The position numbers and the translations under genes are program-made. A DNA stretch of 14,381 nt from an uncultured Variovorax sp. (GTDB lineage: Bacteria > Pseudomonadota > Gammaproteobacteria > Burkholderiales > Burkholderiaceae), in contig CAMLCW010000097.1 of the NCBI GenBank assembly GCA_946478645.1, forward strand, positions 1 to 14,381, written 5' to 3'. The first letter of the stretch is position 1. Each line of letters opens with the position of its first letter. The notes under the pieces were generated by a model. That model was not told where the DNA came from. It saw only the letters and a list, made by a program, of their open reading frames with translations, and made no database searches. Shown piece after piece: positions 7,927-14,381 of this stretch.

Positions 7927-7938
7927 AAAGCTGGTGGC
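7923..7938 (+). repeat. 16-bp direct repeat, right copy
   Basis: This copy of ATGAAAAGCTGGTGGC holds the working DUF58 start. It is followed by GTAA, so the moxR frame read here would also end ...KLVA and then TAA. The original genes therefore overlapped by about 20 bases. Confidence 0.9.
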
Positions 7939-8915
7939 GTAAGGCCGCAGTCGCGGCCGCCAACGACGAAAGCCTGATCGCGCAGGCCGGCGGGGCGGAG
8001 CGCGCGCTGCGCCGGCTCGAATGGACCGTGATCCGCCGGCTCGACGGCCTGCTGCAGGGCGACTACCGCACGCTGATGCGCGGCGCCGGGCTCGACCTGG
8101 CCGACCTGCGCGAATACCAGCACCACGACGACGTGCGCCACATCGACTGGAACGTCACGGCGCGGCTGCAGACGCCCTACGTGCGCGTCTTCACCGAAGA
8201 CCGCGAGATGGCCGCCTGGTTCGTGCTCGACCTGAGCCGCTCGGTCGATTTCGGCTCCGGCCAGAAGGCCAAGCGCGAGATCTCGGCCGGTTTCGTCGGC
8301 GTGCTCGCGCGCCTGCTCACGCGCCACGGCAACCGCGTCGGTGCGCTGGTCTACGGCAGCAATCTCGAGGCCGTGATCCCGCCGCGCAGCGGCCGCCGCC
8401 ATGTGCTGCACCTGCTGCACGCGATGGAGCGCCGCGCCGGCAAGGCCGAGGCCGCGCCCACGCAAAAGGGCATGACGCGCCTCGACGACCTGCTCAAGTC
8501 GGCCGCGATGCTGATGCCGCGCCGCTCCATGGTGTTCGTGGTGTCCGACTTCCTCAGTGAGCCGGGCTGGGAGCGCCCGCTCGGCCAGCTGGTGCAGCGG
8601 CACGAGGTCGTCGCCGTGCGCCTGTTCGACCCGCTCGAGCTCGAGCTGCCCGACCTCGGCCTGGTGCCGCTGCGCGACGCCGAGACCGGCGAGCAGCTCT
8701 GGGTCGACACGCACGACGCCGGTTTCCGCAAGCGTTTCGCGCGGCTTGCCGCCGAGCGCGAGGACACGCTGCGCGCGGCGCTCGCCAAGGCCGGCGTCGA
8801 CGCGCTCGAGCTTTCGACCAGCGACGACCTGGTGGAAGCCATCGTTCGTTTCGCCGACCTGCGCAAGCGCCGCACGCGCAGCGGCCCGGGCAGCATGAAG
8901 GCGGTGGCAGCATGA
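7923..8915 (+). CDS. DUF58 protein, MoxR partner
   Basis: This 330-residue protein of the DUF58 family is almost always encoded beside MoxR ATPases and is thought to be an adaptor or client of theirs. The family signature REYQHHDDVRHIDWNVTAR lies at residues 63-81. It is followed by a von Willebrand-like metal site VLDLSRSVDF (Asp103, Ser105, Ser107). There is no membrane segment, so it is cytoplasmic. The ATG at 7923 has no Shine-Dalgarno sequence, consistent with former coupling to moxR that the inserted repeat has since displaced. An ATG 128 bases upstream is the duplicated dead start. The stop overlaps the next gene as ATGA (8912-8915), so coupling downstream is intact. Confidence 0.92.
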   Translation: MKSWWRKAAVAAANDESLIAQAGGAERALRRLEWTVIRRLDGLLQGDYRTLMRGAGLDLADLREYQHHDDVRHIDWNVTARLQTPYVRVFTEDREMAAWFVLDLSRSVDFGSGQKAKREISAGFVGVLARLLTRHGNRVGALVYGSNLEAVIPPRSGRRHVLHLLHAMERRAGKAEAAPTQKGMTRLDDLLKSAAMLMPRRSMVFVVSDFLSEPGWERPLGQLVQRHEVVAVRLFDPLELELPDLGLVPLRDAETGEQLWVDTHDAGFRKRFARLAAEREDTLRAALAKAGVDALELSTSDDLVEAIVRFADLRKRRTRSGPGSMKAVAA

Positions 8916-9949
8916 CATTTCTCTGGCCTCAATTCCTCTGGTTGCTGGCGGCGCTGCCGCTCCTGGTGCTGCTCTACATCTGGCTGATCCGCCGCAAAAA
9001 GAAGATGGCGGTGCGCTATGCGAGCCTCTCGATCGTGCGCGAGGCCATGGGCACGGGCCAGAGCCTGCGGCGGCACATCCCGCCGCTGCTCTTCCTGCTT
9101 GCGATGGCCGCGATGCTCGTCGCGGCCGCGCGGCCCATGGCCGTGGTGATGCTGCCGTCGAACCAGCAGACGATCATCCTCGCGATGGATGTCTCGGGCA
9201 GCATGCGCGCCGCCGACGTGCAGCCCAACCGGCTGGTGGCCGCGCAGGAGGCGGCCAAGAGCTTCATCAAGGACCTGCCGCGGCATGTGAAGGTCGGCAT
9301 CGTGGCCTTCGCGGGCAGCGCGCAGGTGGCGCAGCTGCCCACCACCAGCCACGACGACCTGATGACCGCGATCGACAGCTTCCAGCTGCAGCGCGCCACC
9401 GCCACCGGCAATGCCATCGTGGTCTCGCTCGCGACGCTGTTCCCCGATGCGGGCATCGACGTCTCGCAGTTCAGCACGCCGAGCCGGCAGCGCGGCGTGC
9501 CGATCGACCAGGCCGAGAAGCAGGCGAAGGAATTCACGCCGGTGGCGCCGGGGTCGTACACCTCGGCCGCGGTCATCATGCTCACCGACGGGCAGCGCAC
9601 CACCGGCGTCGATCCGCTCGATGCCGCCAAGGCGGCAGCCGACCGCGGCGTGCGCATCTACACCGTTGGCGTGGGCACGGTCGATGGCGAGACCATCGGC
9701 TTCGAGGGCTGGTCGATGCGGGTGCGGCTCGACGAGGAAACGCTCAAGGCCGTGGCCAACAAGACCCAGGCCGAATACTTCTACGCCGGCACCGCCACCG
9801 ACCTCAAGAAGGTCTACGAGACGCTGAGCTCGCGGCTCACGGTCGAGAAGAAGGAGACCGAGATCTCGGCACTGTTCGCACTCGGCGCGGCGATCCTCAC
9901 GCTGCTGTCGGCGGGGCTGTCGCTGTTGTGGTTCAACCGGATTCTTTGA
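8912..9949 (+). CDS. BatA-like von Willebrand factor A membrane protein
   Basis: This 345-residue inner-membrane protein has two N-terminal membrane segments (about residues 5-26 and 57-76), then a von Willebrand A domain facing one side of the membrane, and a C-terminal membrane helix (about 319-341). The metal-ion adhesion site is complete, with DVSGS (Asp93, Ser95, Ser97) and MLTDG (Asp226), so divalent-metal ligand binding is expected. This layout is that of BatA from the aerotolerance/MoxR operons. BatB, BatD and a small DUF4381 protein, often found beside it, are absent, so the module is reduced. It is translated through an ATGA overlap with DUF58. The gene ends only 15 bases before a large inverted repeat. 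Confidence 0.9.
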   Translation: MTFLWPQFLWLLAALPLLVLLYIWLIRRKKKMAVRYASLSIVREAMGTGQSLRRHIPPLLFLLAMAAMLVAAARPMAVVMLPSNQQTIILAMDVSGSMRAADVQPNRLVAAQEAAKSFIKDLPRHVKVGIVAFAGSAQVAQLPTTSHDDLMTAIDSFQLQRATATGNAIVVSLATLFPDAGIDVSQFSTPSRQRGVPIDQAEKQAKEFTPVAPGSYTSAAVIMLTDGQRTTGVDPLDAAKAAADRGVRIYTVGVGTVDGETIGFEGWSMRVRLDEETLKAVANKTQAEYFYAGTATDLKKVYETLSSRLTVEKKETEISALFALGAAILTLLSAGLSLLWFNRIL

Positions 9950-9964
9950 TTCGGGATCGGACTT

Positions 9965-10006
9965 CCGGACGCAGAGGACGCGAAGGTTTCGCGAAGGACG
10001 CGAAAG
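9965..10006 (+). repeat. Left arm of a 42-bp inverted repeat
   Basis: This arm runs from CCGGACGCAGAGGACGCGAA to GGACGCGAAAG and matches the reverse complement of 10091-10132 at 39 of 42 bases (hand count). It contains internal sub-repeats of GGACGCGAA. I recall such GCAGAGGACGCGAAGG blocks as dispersed repeats in betaproteobacteria; this is not verified. It is intergenic, just after the BatA-like gene. Confidence 0.85.
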
Positions 10007-10038
10007 AACAGCCGGAATCTTGTTTGTCCGGGGGCTGC

Positions 10039-10053
10039 CAGTGCTCGGCACTG
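10039..10053. other. Perfect short hairpin in the loop of the inverted repeat
   Basis: CAGTGC-TCG-GCACTG is a six-pair stem with a three-base loop, near the middle of the 84 bases that separate the two long arms. It has no T-run. It may be part of the same repeat element. Confidence 0.5.
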
Positions 10054-10073
10054 TTCGCAGCGTCGGCGGACTC

Positions 10074-10751
10074 TCATCCTTTTTTTCTTCCTTTTGCGTC
10101 CTCTGCGAAACCTTCGCGTCCTCTGCGTCCGGCTGTCCGCTCCCTTTCTTCACCCGGCGCCTTCACCGCCCCAATCCCCCCGAGGAACAGGTCCGCCACG
10201 ATCGGCGCGATCGATGCGTGGTCGAGCCGGCCGCCGGGTTTCATCCAGGTGAACATCCAGTTGATCATGCCGAACAGCAGCATCGTGAGGGGCTTGGCGA
10301 GGTCGTCGCTTGGCGCACCCGGGCGCAGCGCCGACACCGCGCGCGCGAAGGCGGCCACCACCTCGCGCTCCTGGTCGAGCACGCGCTCGCGGTCTTCTTC
10401 CTCGAGAAAACGCACGTCGTCGGTCAGCACGCGGTGGGCGTTCTGCGCGCCCGCATATTCCTCGACGATGCGGTAGATGAAGCGGCGCAGCCGCTCCTCG
10501 TCGGTGTGCGTGGAAGCTTCTTCCTCGGCCACCAGCGCGGCCAGGCGCGAGACGTGCGTCTCGGCGATGCTGATCAAGAGGCTGCTCTTGTCCTTGTAGT
10601 AGTGGTAGAGCGTGGCCTTCGAGAGATTGCAGGCCTCGGCCACCTGGTTCATCGAGGTGGCCGGATAGCCGCGGCGCGCGAACAGCTCGGCCGCACGCGC
10701 GAGGATGAGTTCACGCTGGTCGTCGTAGGTGGCGGATCTTCCACGCGGCAT
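10074..10751 (-). CDS. paaR: TetR-family regulator, probable repressor of the paa genes
   Basis: This 225-residue TetR/AcrR regulator has an N-terminal helix-turn-helix at about residues 15-62, with ATSMNQVAEACNLSKATLYHYY as the recognition region. An all-helical ligand domain covers 70-195. Betaproteobacterial paa genes are known to be controlled by a TetR protein, PaaR, which releases DNA on binding phenylacetyl-CoA. The position next to paaY and a TetR-type operator before paaG supports this assignment, but it is by context. Residues 207-220 (AGRRGREGF...) are encoded by the right arm of the 42-bp inverted repeat, so the natural C-terminus probably lay near residue 200. The ATG at 10751 has only a modest AAGAAG ribosome site. 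The gene lies 79 bases after paaY on the same strand and is probably co-transcribed with it. Confidence 0.85.
   Translation of the reverse strand: MPRGRSATYDDQRELILARAAELFARRGYPATSMNQVAEACNLSKATLYHYYKDKSSLLISIAETHVSRLAALVAEEEASTHTDEERLRRFIYRIVEEYAGAQNAHRVLTDDVRFLEEEDRERVLDQEREVVAAFARAVSALRPGAPSDDLAKPLTMLLFGMINWMFTWMKPGGRLDHASIAPIVADLFLGGIGAVKAPGEERERTAGRRGREGFAEDAKGRKKG
10091..10132 (-). repeat. Right arm of the 42-bp inverted repeat, inside the regulator gene
   Basis: Read on the minus strand it matches 9965-10006 with three mismatches. It lies within the last codons of the TetR gene, supplying residues 207-220. The arms are 84 bases apart and sit between two convergent genes. Confidence 0.85.
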
Positions 10752-10830
10752 CGGGTCTTCTTTCTTCCTGGGGGCAAGTGGTGGCTGCGGACAACCCGCG
10801 ATCTTGCATCAACGCGCGGCCGGCAATGCC

Positions 10831-11433
10831 CTACCCGCGCCGCGTCGCGATCAGCGAGCGCACGTCGAAGTCGGGCAGCCGCGGCCGGTCGGCCTCCGGC
10901 TGCGCCAGCGGCTGCACTTCGCGCAGGCTCGCGAGGCTGCGTTCGGTCAGCGCATGGTAGGTGTGCGTGCCCTCCAGCTTCCAGGCGATCTCCTCGTCGC
11001 TGAGCTGCTTCTTCACCCTGGCCGGAATGCCGGCCACCAGCGTGCGCGGCGGTACCTTCATGCCCGCGGGCACGAAGGCGCAGGCGGCCACGATCGCCTG
11101 CACGCCGATCTCGGCCTCGTCCATCACCACCGCGTTCATGCCCACCAGCGCATCGCGGCGCACCACGCAGCTGTGCAGGATCGCGCCGTGGCCGATGTGG
11201 CCGTTGACCTCCACCACCGTGTCCTGGTCGGGAAAGCCGTGCACGCAGCAGTGGTCCTGCACGTTCGAGCCCTCCTGCAGCACGATGCGGCCGAAATCGC
11301 CGCGCAGGCTCGCGCACGGACCCACGTAGCAGCGCGGGCCGACGATCACGTCGCCGATGAGCACGGCGCTCGGGTGCACGTACGCAGTGGGGTCGACCAC
11401 GGGAATCACGCCGTCGATGGCATAGCTGGGCAT
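10831..11433 (-). CDS. paaY: PaaY, hexapeptide-repeat thioesterase of phenylacetate catabolism
   Basis: This 200-residue left-handed beta-helix protein of the gamma carbonic anhydrase family is close in length to E. coli PaaY (196). Hexapeptide repeats run from about residue 10 to 140. The three zinc-binding histidines of the family are in place: His65 (in QDHCCVH), His82 and His87 (in GHGAILH). A helical tail with [14 protein letters not shown] follows, as in PaaY. PaaY hydrolyses hydroxylated CoA thioesters formed when the ring-opening steps stall, freeing trapped CoA. The ATG at 11433 has AGAGG six bases upstream. It is divergent from paaG and shares the intergenic operator. A generic gamma carbonic anhydrase is the alternative, but the neighbours favour PaaY. 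Confidence 0.92.
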   Translation of the reverse strand: MPSYAIDGVIPVVDPTAYVHPSAVLIGDVIVGPRCYVGPCASLRGDFGRIVLQEGSNVQDHCCVHGFPDQDTVVEVNGHIGHGAILHSCVVRRDALVGMNAVVMDEAEIGVQAIVAACAFVPAGMKVPPRTLVAGIPARVKKQLSDEEIAWKLEGTHTYHALTERSLASLREVQPLAQPEADRPRLPDFDVRSLIATRRG

Positions 11434-11493
11434 TCGGAACCTCTGCTGTCGGGGTGGGAACGGTGGCTCAGGGTTTGCCCGAGGCCGCGGCGC

Positions 11494-11523
11494 TTGTGTG
11501 GATGCCGGGGTCGATCATAAAAT
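11494..11523 (+). promoter_or_regulatory. Predicted promoter of paaG-paaI-paaK-paaA
   Basis: TTGTGT (11494-11499) and TAAAAT (11518-11523) are 18 bases apart. The -10 matches consensus at five of six positions and the -35 at three. Transcription would start near 11530, inside the palindrome at 11526-11539, about 60 bases before the paaG ATG. A weak -35 fits a regulated promoter. Prediction only. Confidence 0.5.
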
Positions 11524-11542
11524 CAACCGAACGGTCGGTCAA
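11514..11542 (-). promoter_or_regulatory. Predicted promoter of paaY and the TetR gene
   Basis: On the minus strand TTGACC (11537-11542) and TATGAT (11514-11519) are exactly 17 bases apart, each matching five of six sigma-70 consensus bases. The start point would be near 11507, giving a leader of about 74 bases before paaY. It is the best sigma-70 promoter seen in the window. The operator occupies its spacer and -35 edge. Confidence 0.65.
11526..11539. promoter_or_regulatory. TetR-type operator shared by paaY and paaG
   Basis: ACCGAACGGTCGGT is a near-perfect palindrome (ACCGA/TCGGT arms with CG at the centre). This is the kind of site bound by TetR repressors, and it resembles the ACCGACCG-type PaaR sites I recall for betaproteobacteria. 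It overlaps the paaY promoter spacer and the expected paaG start point, so one bound dimer would block both. The only other strong regulator candidate nearby is the TetR gene at 10074-10751. Confidence 0.7.
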
Positions 11543-11590
11543 TAGTGTTTACAGTTCCGGCCGGCCCCACGAACAACGGGAGACAAGTCC

Positions 11591-12394
11591 ATGGCAGAAC
11601 CTTTGGTTCTCACCGATGACGCCGGCGCCGTCCGCACGCTGCGCCTCAACCGGCCCGCGGCGCTCAACAGCTTCACGACCGAACTGCATGCCGCGCTGAT
11701 GGCCGCACTCGAAGACGCGGCCCAGGAAACGGCGGTGCGCTGCCTCGTGCTCACGGGCGCGGGTCGCGCCTTCTGCGCCGGCCAGGACCTCGCCGATCCC
11801 GCGGTCGCGCCCGACCCGGCGCCGGGTGCCGCGCCCAAGGACCTGGGCCACGTCATCGCCACCTTCTATGCCCCGCTGGTCACGCGCCTCCGCTCGATGC
11901 CGGTGCCGGTGATCGCCGCAGTCAACGGCGTGGCCGCAGGCGCGGGCGCGAACCTCGCGCTGTGCTGCGACCTCGTGGTGGCCGGCCGCTCGGCGAGCTT
12001 CATCCAGGCCTTCGCGAAGATCGGCCTCGTGCCCGACACGGGCGGCACCTGGCTGCTGCCGCGGCTGGTCGGCCCGGCGCGCGCGCTGGGCCTTGCGATG
12101 CTCGGCGACAAGCTCCCCGCGGAAGAAGCGGCACGCATCGGCCTGATCTGGCAGTGCGTGGACGACGCCGCACTCGCCGAGACGGCCGCCGCGCTCGCGG
12201 CCCGGCTCGCGGCCATGCCGACGCGCGCGCTCGTGGCCACGCGCGAAGCCATGGCCGCGACCGAAGGCAAGAGCCTCGAGCAGGCACTCGCCCAGGAGGC
12301 GCGCCTGCAGCGCGAGCTCGGCCATGCCAGCGACTACCAGGAAGGCGTGGAAGCCTTCCGCGCCAAGCGCCCGCCCGTCTTCAAGGACCGCTGA
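11591..12394 (+). CDS. paaG: PaaG, ring 1,2-epoxyphenylacetyl-CoA isomerase
   Basis: This 267-residue protein of the crotonase (enoyl-CoA hydratase/isomerase) superfamily carries out the PaaG step, conversion of ring-1,2-epoxyphenylacetyl-CoA to oxepin-CoA. FCAGQDL (61-67) and NGVAAGAGANLALCCDLVVA (112-131) form the oxyanion hole. Asp149 in LVPDTGGTWLLPR is at the position of the catalytic Asp of PaaG, whereas classical hydratases have Glu there. That supports isomerase over hydratase (PaaF) activity. Length is normal. The ATG at 11591 has GGAG eight bases upstream. It is first in the paa operon, three bases ahead of paaI, under the operator at 11526. Confidence 0.93.
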   Translation: MAEPLVLTDDAGAVRTLRLNRPAALNSFTTELHAALMAALEDAAQETAVRCLVLTGAGRAFCAGQDLADPAVAPDPAPGAAPKDLGHVIATFYAPLVTRLRSMPVPVIAAVNGVAAGAGANLALCCDLVVAGRSASFIQAFAKIGLVPDTGGTWLLPRLVGPARALGLAMLGDKLPAEEAARIGLIWQCVDDAALAETAAALAARLAAMPTRALVATREAMAATEGKSLEQALAQEARLQRELGHASDYQEGVEAFRAKRPPVFKDR

Positions 12395-12397
12395 ACC

Positions 12398-12847
12398 ATG
12401 AGCGAACCCACACGCACCCCGCAGCAGACCGCCGAACACGTGCGCGAAGGCCTGTTCGCGAACGACCACGCGAGCAAGGGCCTCGGCATGCGCATCGTCG
12501 AGGTCGCCCCCGGGCAGGCCACGATCGAGATGCGCGTGCGCACCGACATGCTCAACGGCCACGCGATCTGCCACGGGGGCTTCATGGCCACGCTGGCCGA
12601 CTCGACCTTCGCCTTTGCCTGCAACTCGTACAACGAGTTGACCGTGGCCTCGGGCTTCTCGATCGACTTCATCGCACCGGCACGCGAAGGCGACCTGCTG
12701 ACCGCACGCTGCGTCGAAGTCTCGAAGGCCGGCCGCACCGGCGTCTACGACACCGAGATCACCAACCAGCGCGGCGAGCGCATCGCGATGTTCCGCGGCC
12801 GCTCGTACACCGCCAAGGGCCGCCCCGCCGTGCCCGCCGACGCCTGA
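12398..12847 (+). CDS. paaI: PaaI, hotdog-fold hydroxyphenylacetyl-CoA thioesterase
   Basis: This 149-residue hotdog thioesterase works as a tetramer in the cytoplasm and hydrolyses ring-hydroxylated phenylacetyl-CoAs, protecting the CoA pool. The signature NGHAICHGGFMATLADSTFA is at residues 53-72. It includes the HGG turn (His59, Gly60) and Asp68 on the central helix, which matches the catalytic Asp of E. coli PaaI. The start lies three bases after the paaG stop, with AAGGA at the end of paaG serving as ribosome site at a long spacing, so coupling is likely. Placement between paaG and paaK leaves little doubt about identity. Confidence 0.93.
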   Translation: MSEPTRTPQQTAEHVREGLFANDHASKGLGMRIVEVAPGQATIEMRVRTDMLNGHAICHGGFMATLADSTFAFACNSYNELTVASGFSIDFIAPAREGDLLTARCVEVSKAGRTGVYDTEITNQRGERIAMFRGRSYTAKGRPAVPADA

Positions 12848-12861
12848 GGAGACACGCCGCC

Positions 12862-14181
<1,320 letters not shown>

Positions 14182-14212
14182 TCCAAACCCCACCGTTTCA
14201 AAGGACACGCAC

Positions 14213-14381
14213 ATGTACACCCAGGCCATGGACACCATGGGCAAGGATGCGCCGGACGGAAAGAAGAAAGCCGTTCGCACCGCCCAGGAGATGCAGCGCG
14301 AAGAGCGCTTCGAGGCGCGCATCGATGCCGGCGAATTCATCGAGGCGAAGGACTGGATGCCCGAGCACTACCGCAAGACGC
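14213..14381 (+). CDS. paaA: PaaA, phenylacetyl-CoA epoxidase catalytic subunit, 5' part only
   Basis: The first 56 codons of the di-iron monooxygenase subunit of the PaaABC(D)E complex, which epoxidises the aromatic ring of phenylacetyl-CoA. The segment QREERFEARIDAGEFIEAKD followed by WMPEHYRKT aligns with the start of E. coli PaaA (EERFEQRI...QDWMPDAYRKT). An extra leader of about 25 residues, rich in Lys, precedes it. The iron-binding motifs lie beyond the window. The ATG at 14213 has AAGGA seven bases upstream and lies 31 bases after paaK, so it is in the same operon. Confidence 0.93.
   Translation, partial: MYTQAMDTMGKDAPDGKKKAVRTAQEMQREERFEARIDAGEFIEAKDWMPEHYRKT

Noticed and set aside
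9950..10073. Small protein gene in the gap after the BatA-like gene
   Set aside because: Open frames here are translations of the repeat arm, with no ribosome site or independent start support.
8351..10153. Minus-strand open frame spanning DUF58, BatA and the inverted repeat
   Set aside because: Covers two real genes antisense. The apparently varied N-terminal part is only translated repeat sequence.

Overview
The window looks like a chromosomal segment of a high-GC betaproteobacterium of the order Burkholderiales, most likely Comamonadaceae and Variovorax-like. The evidence is the strong G/C third-position bias, a TctAB-type tripartite tricarboxylate transporter, a TetR-controlled paa cluster in the order G-I-K-A, and two kinds of dispersed repeat that I associate with that family. 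That last point is recall and has not been checked by a search. No rRNA, tRNA, CRISPR array or transposase gene is visible.

Layout. (a) Bases 1-806, minus strand: tctB and the start of tctA, encoding the two membrane subunits of a carboxylate transporter. (b) 945-4065, minus strand: three overlapping genes for a DNA-deoxyinosine glycosylase, a spermidine-synthase-fold protein and a GspE/PilB-type secretion ATPase, joined by TGATG and ATGA junctions. (c) 4098-4668, minus strand: an exported protein built from 11-residue Ala/Lys/Thr repeats of LEA type. It has a structured leader and a clear intrinsic terminator. (d) 4800-5660, minus strand: a TatD-family metal-dependent hydrolase. (e) 5756-9949, plus strand: a membrane-anchored HtrA-like protease, a MoxR AAA+ ATPase, a DUF58 protein and a BatA-like von Willebrand A protein. 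This is a compact MoxR chaperone/envelope module. (f) 9950-10132: a large inverted repeat between convergent genes. (g) 10074-11433, minus strand: a TetR regulator (probably PaaR) and PaaY. (h) 11591-14381, plus strand: paaG, paaI, paaK and the 5' end of paaA, for aerobic phenylacetyl-CoA catabolism. A shared divergent promoter/operator lies between paaY and paaG.

How the genes work together. PaaK activates phenylacetate to its CoA thioester. PaaA belongs to the epoxidase complex, whose other subunits should follow outside the window. PaaG isomerises the epoxide to the oxepin. PaaI and PaaY are thioesterases that rescue CoA from dead-end intermediates. The TetR protein very likely binds the near-palindrome ACCGAACGGTCGGT, which sits in the spacer of the paaY promoter and at the expected start point of the paaG promoter.

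The most unusual structure is at the moxR/DUF58 junction. A 112-bp hairpin-rich element is bracketed by an exact 16-bp duplication of the junction itself. Both duplicate copies show that the two genes used to overlap. The left copy of the old DUF58 start codon now opens a 43-codon frame that crosses the element and ends in an ATGA overlap with the working DUF58 start. This could keep translation of the two genes linked. The second notable structure is a 42-bp-arm inverted repeat whose right arm has been read into the C-terminus of the TetR regulator.
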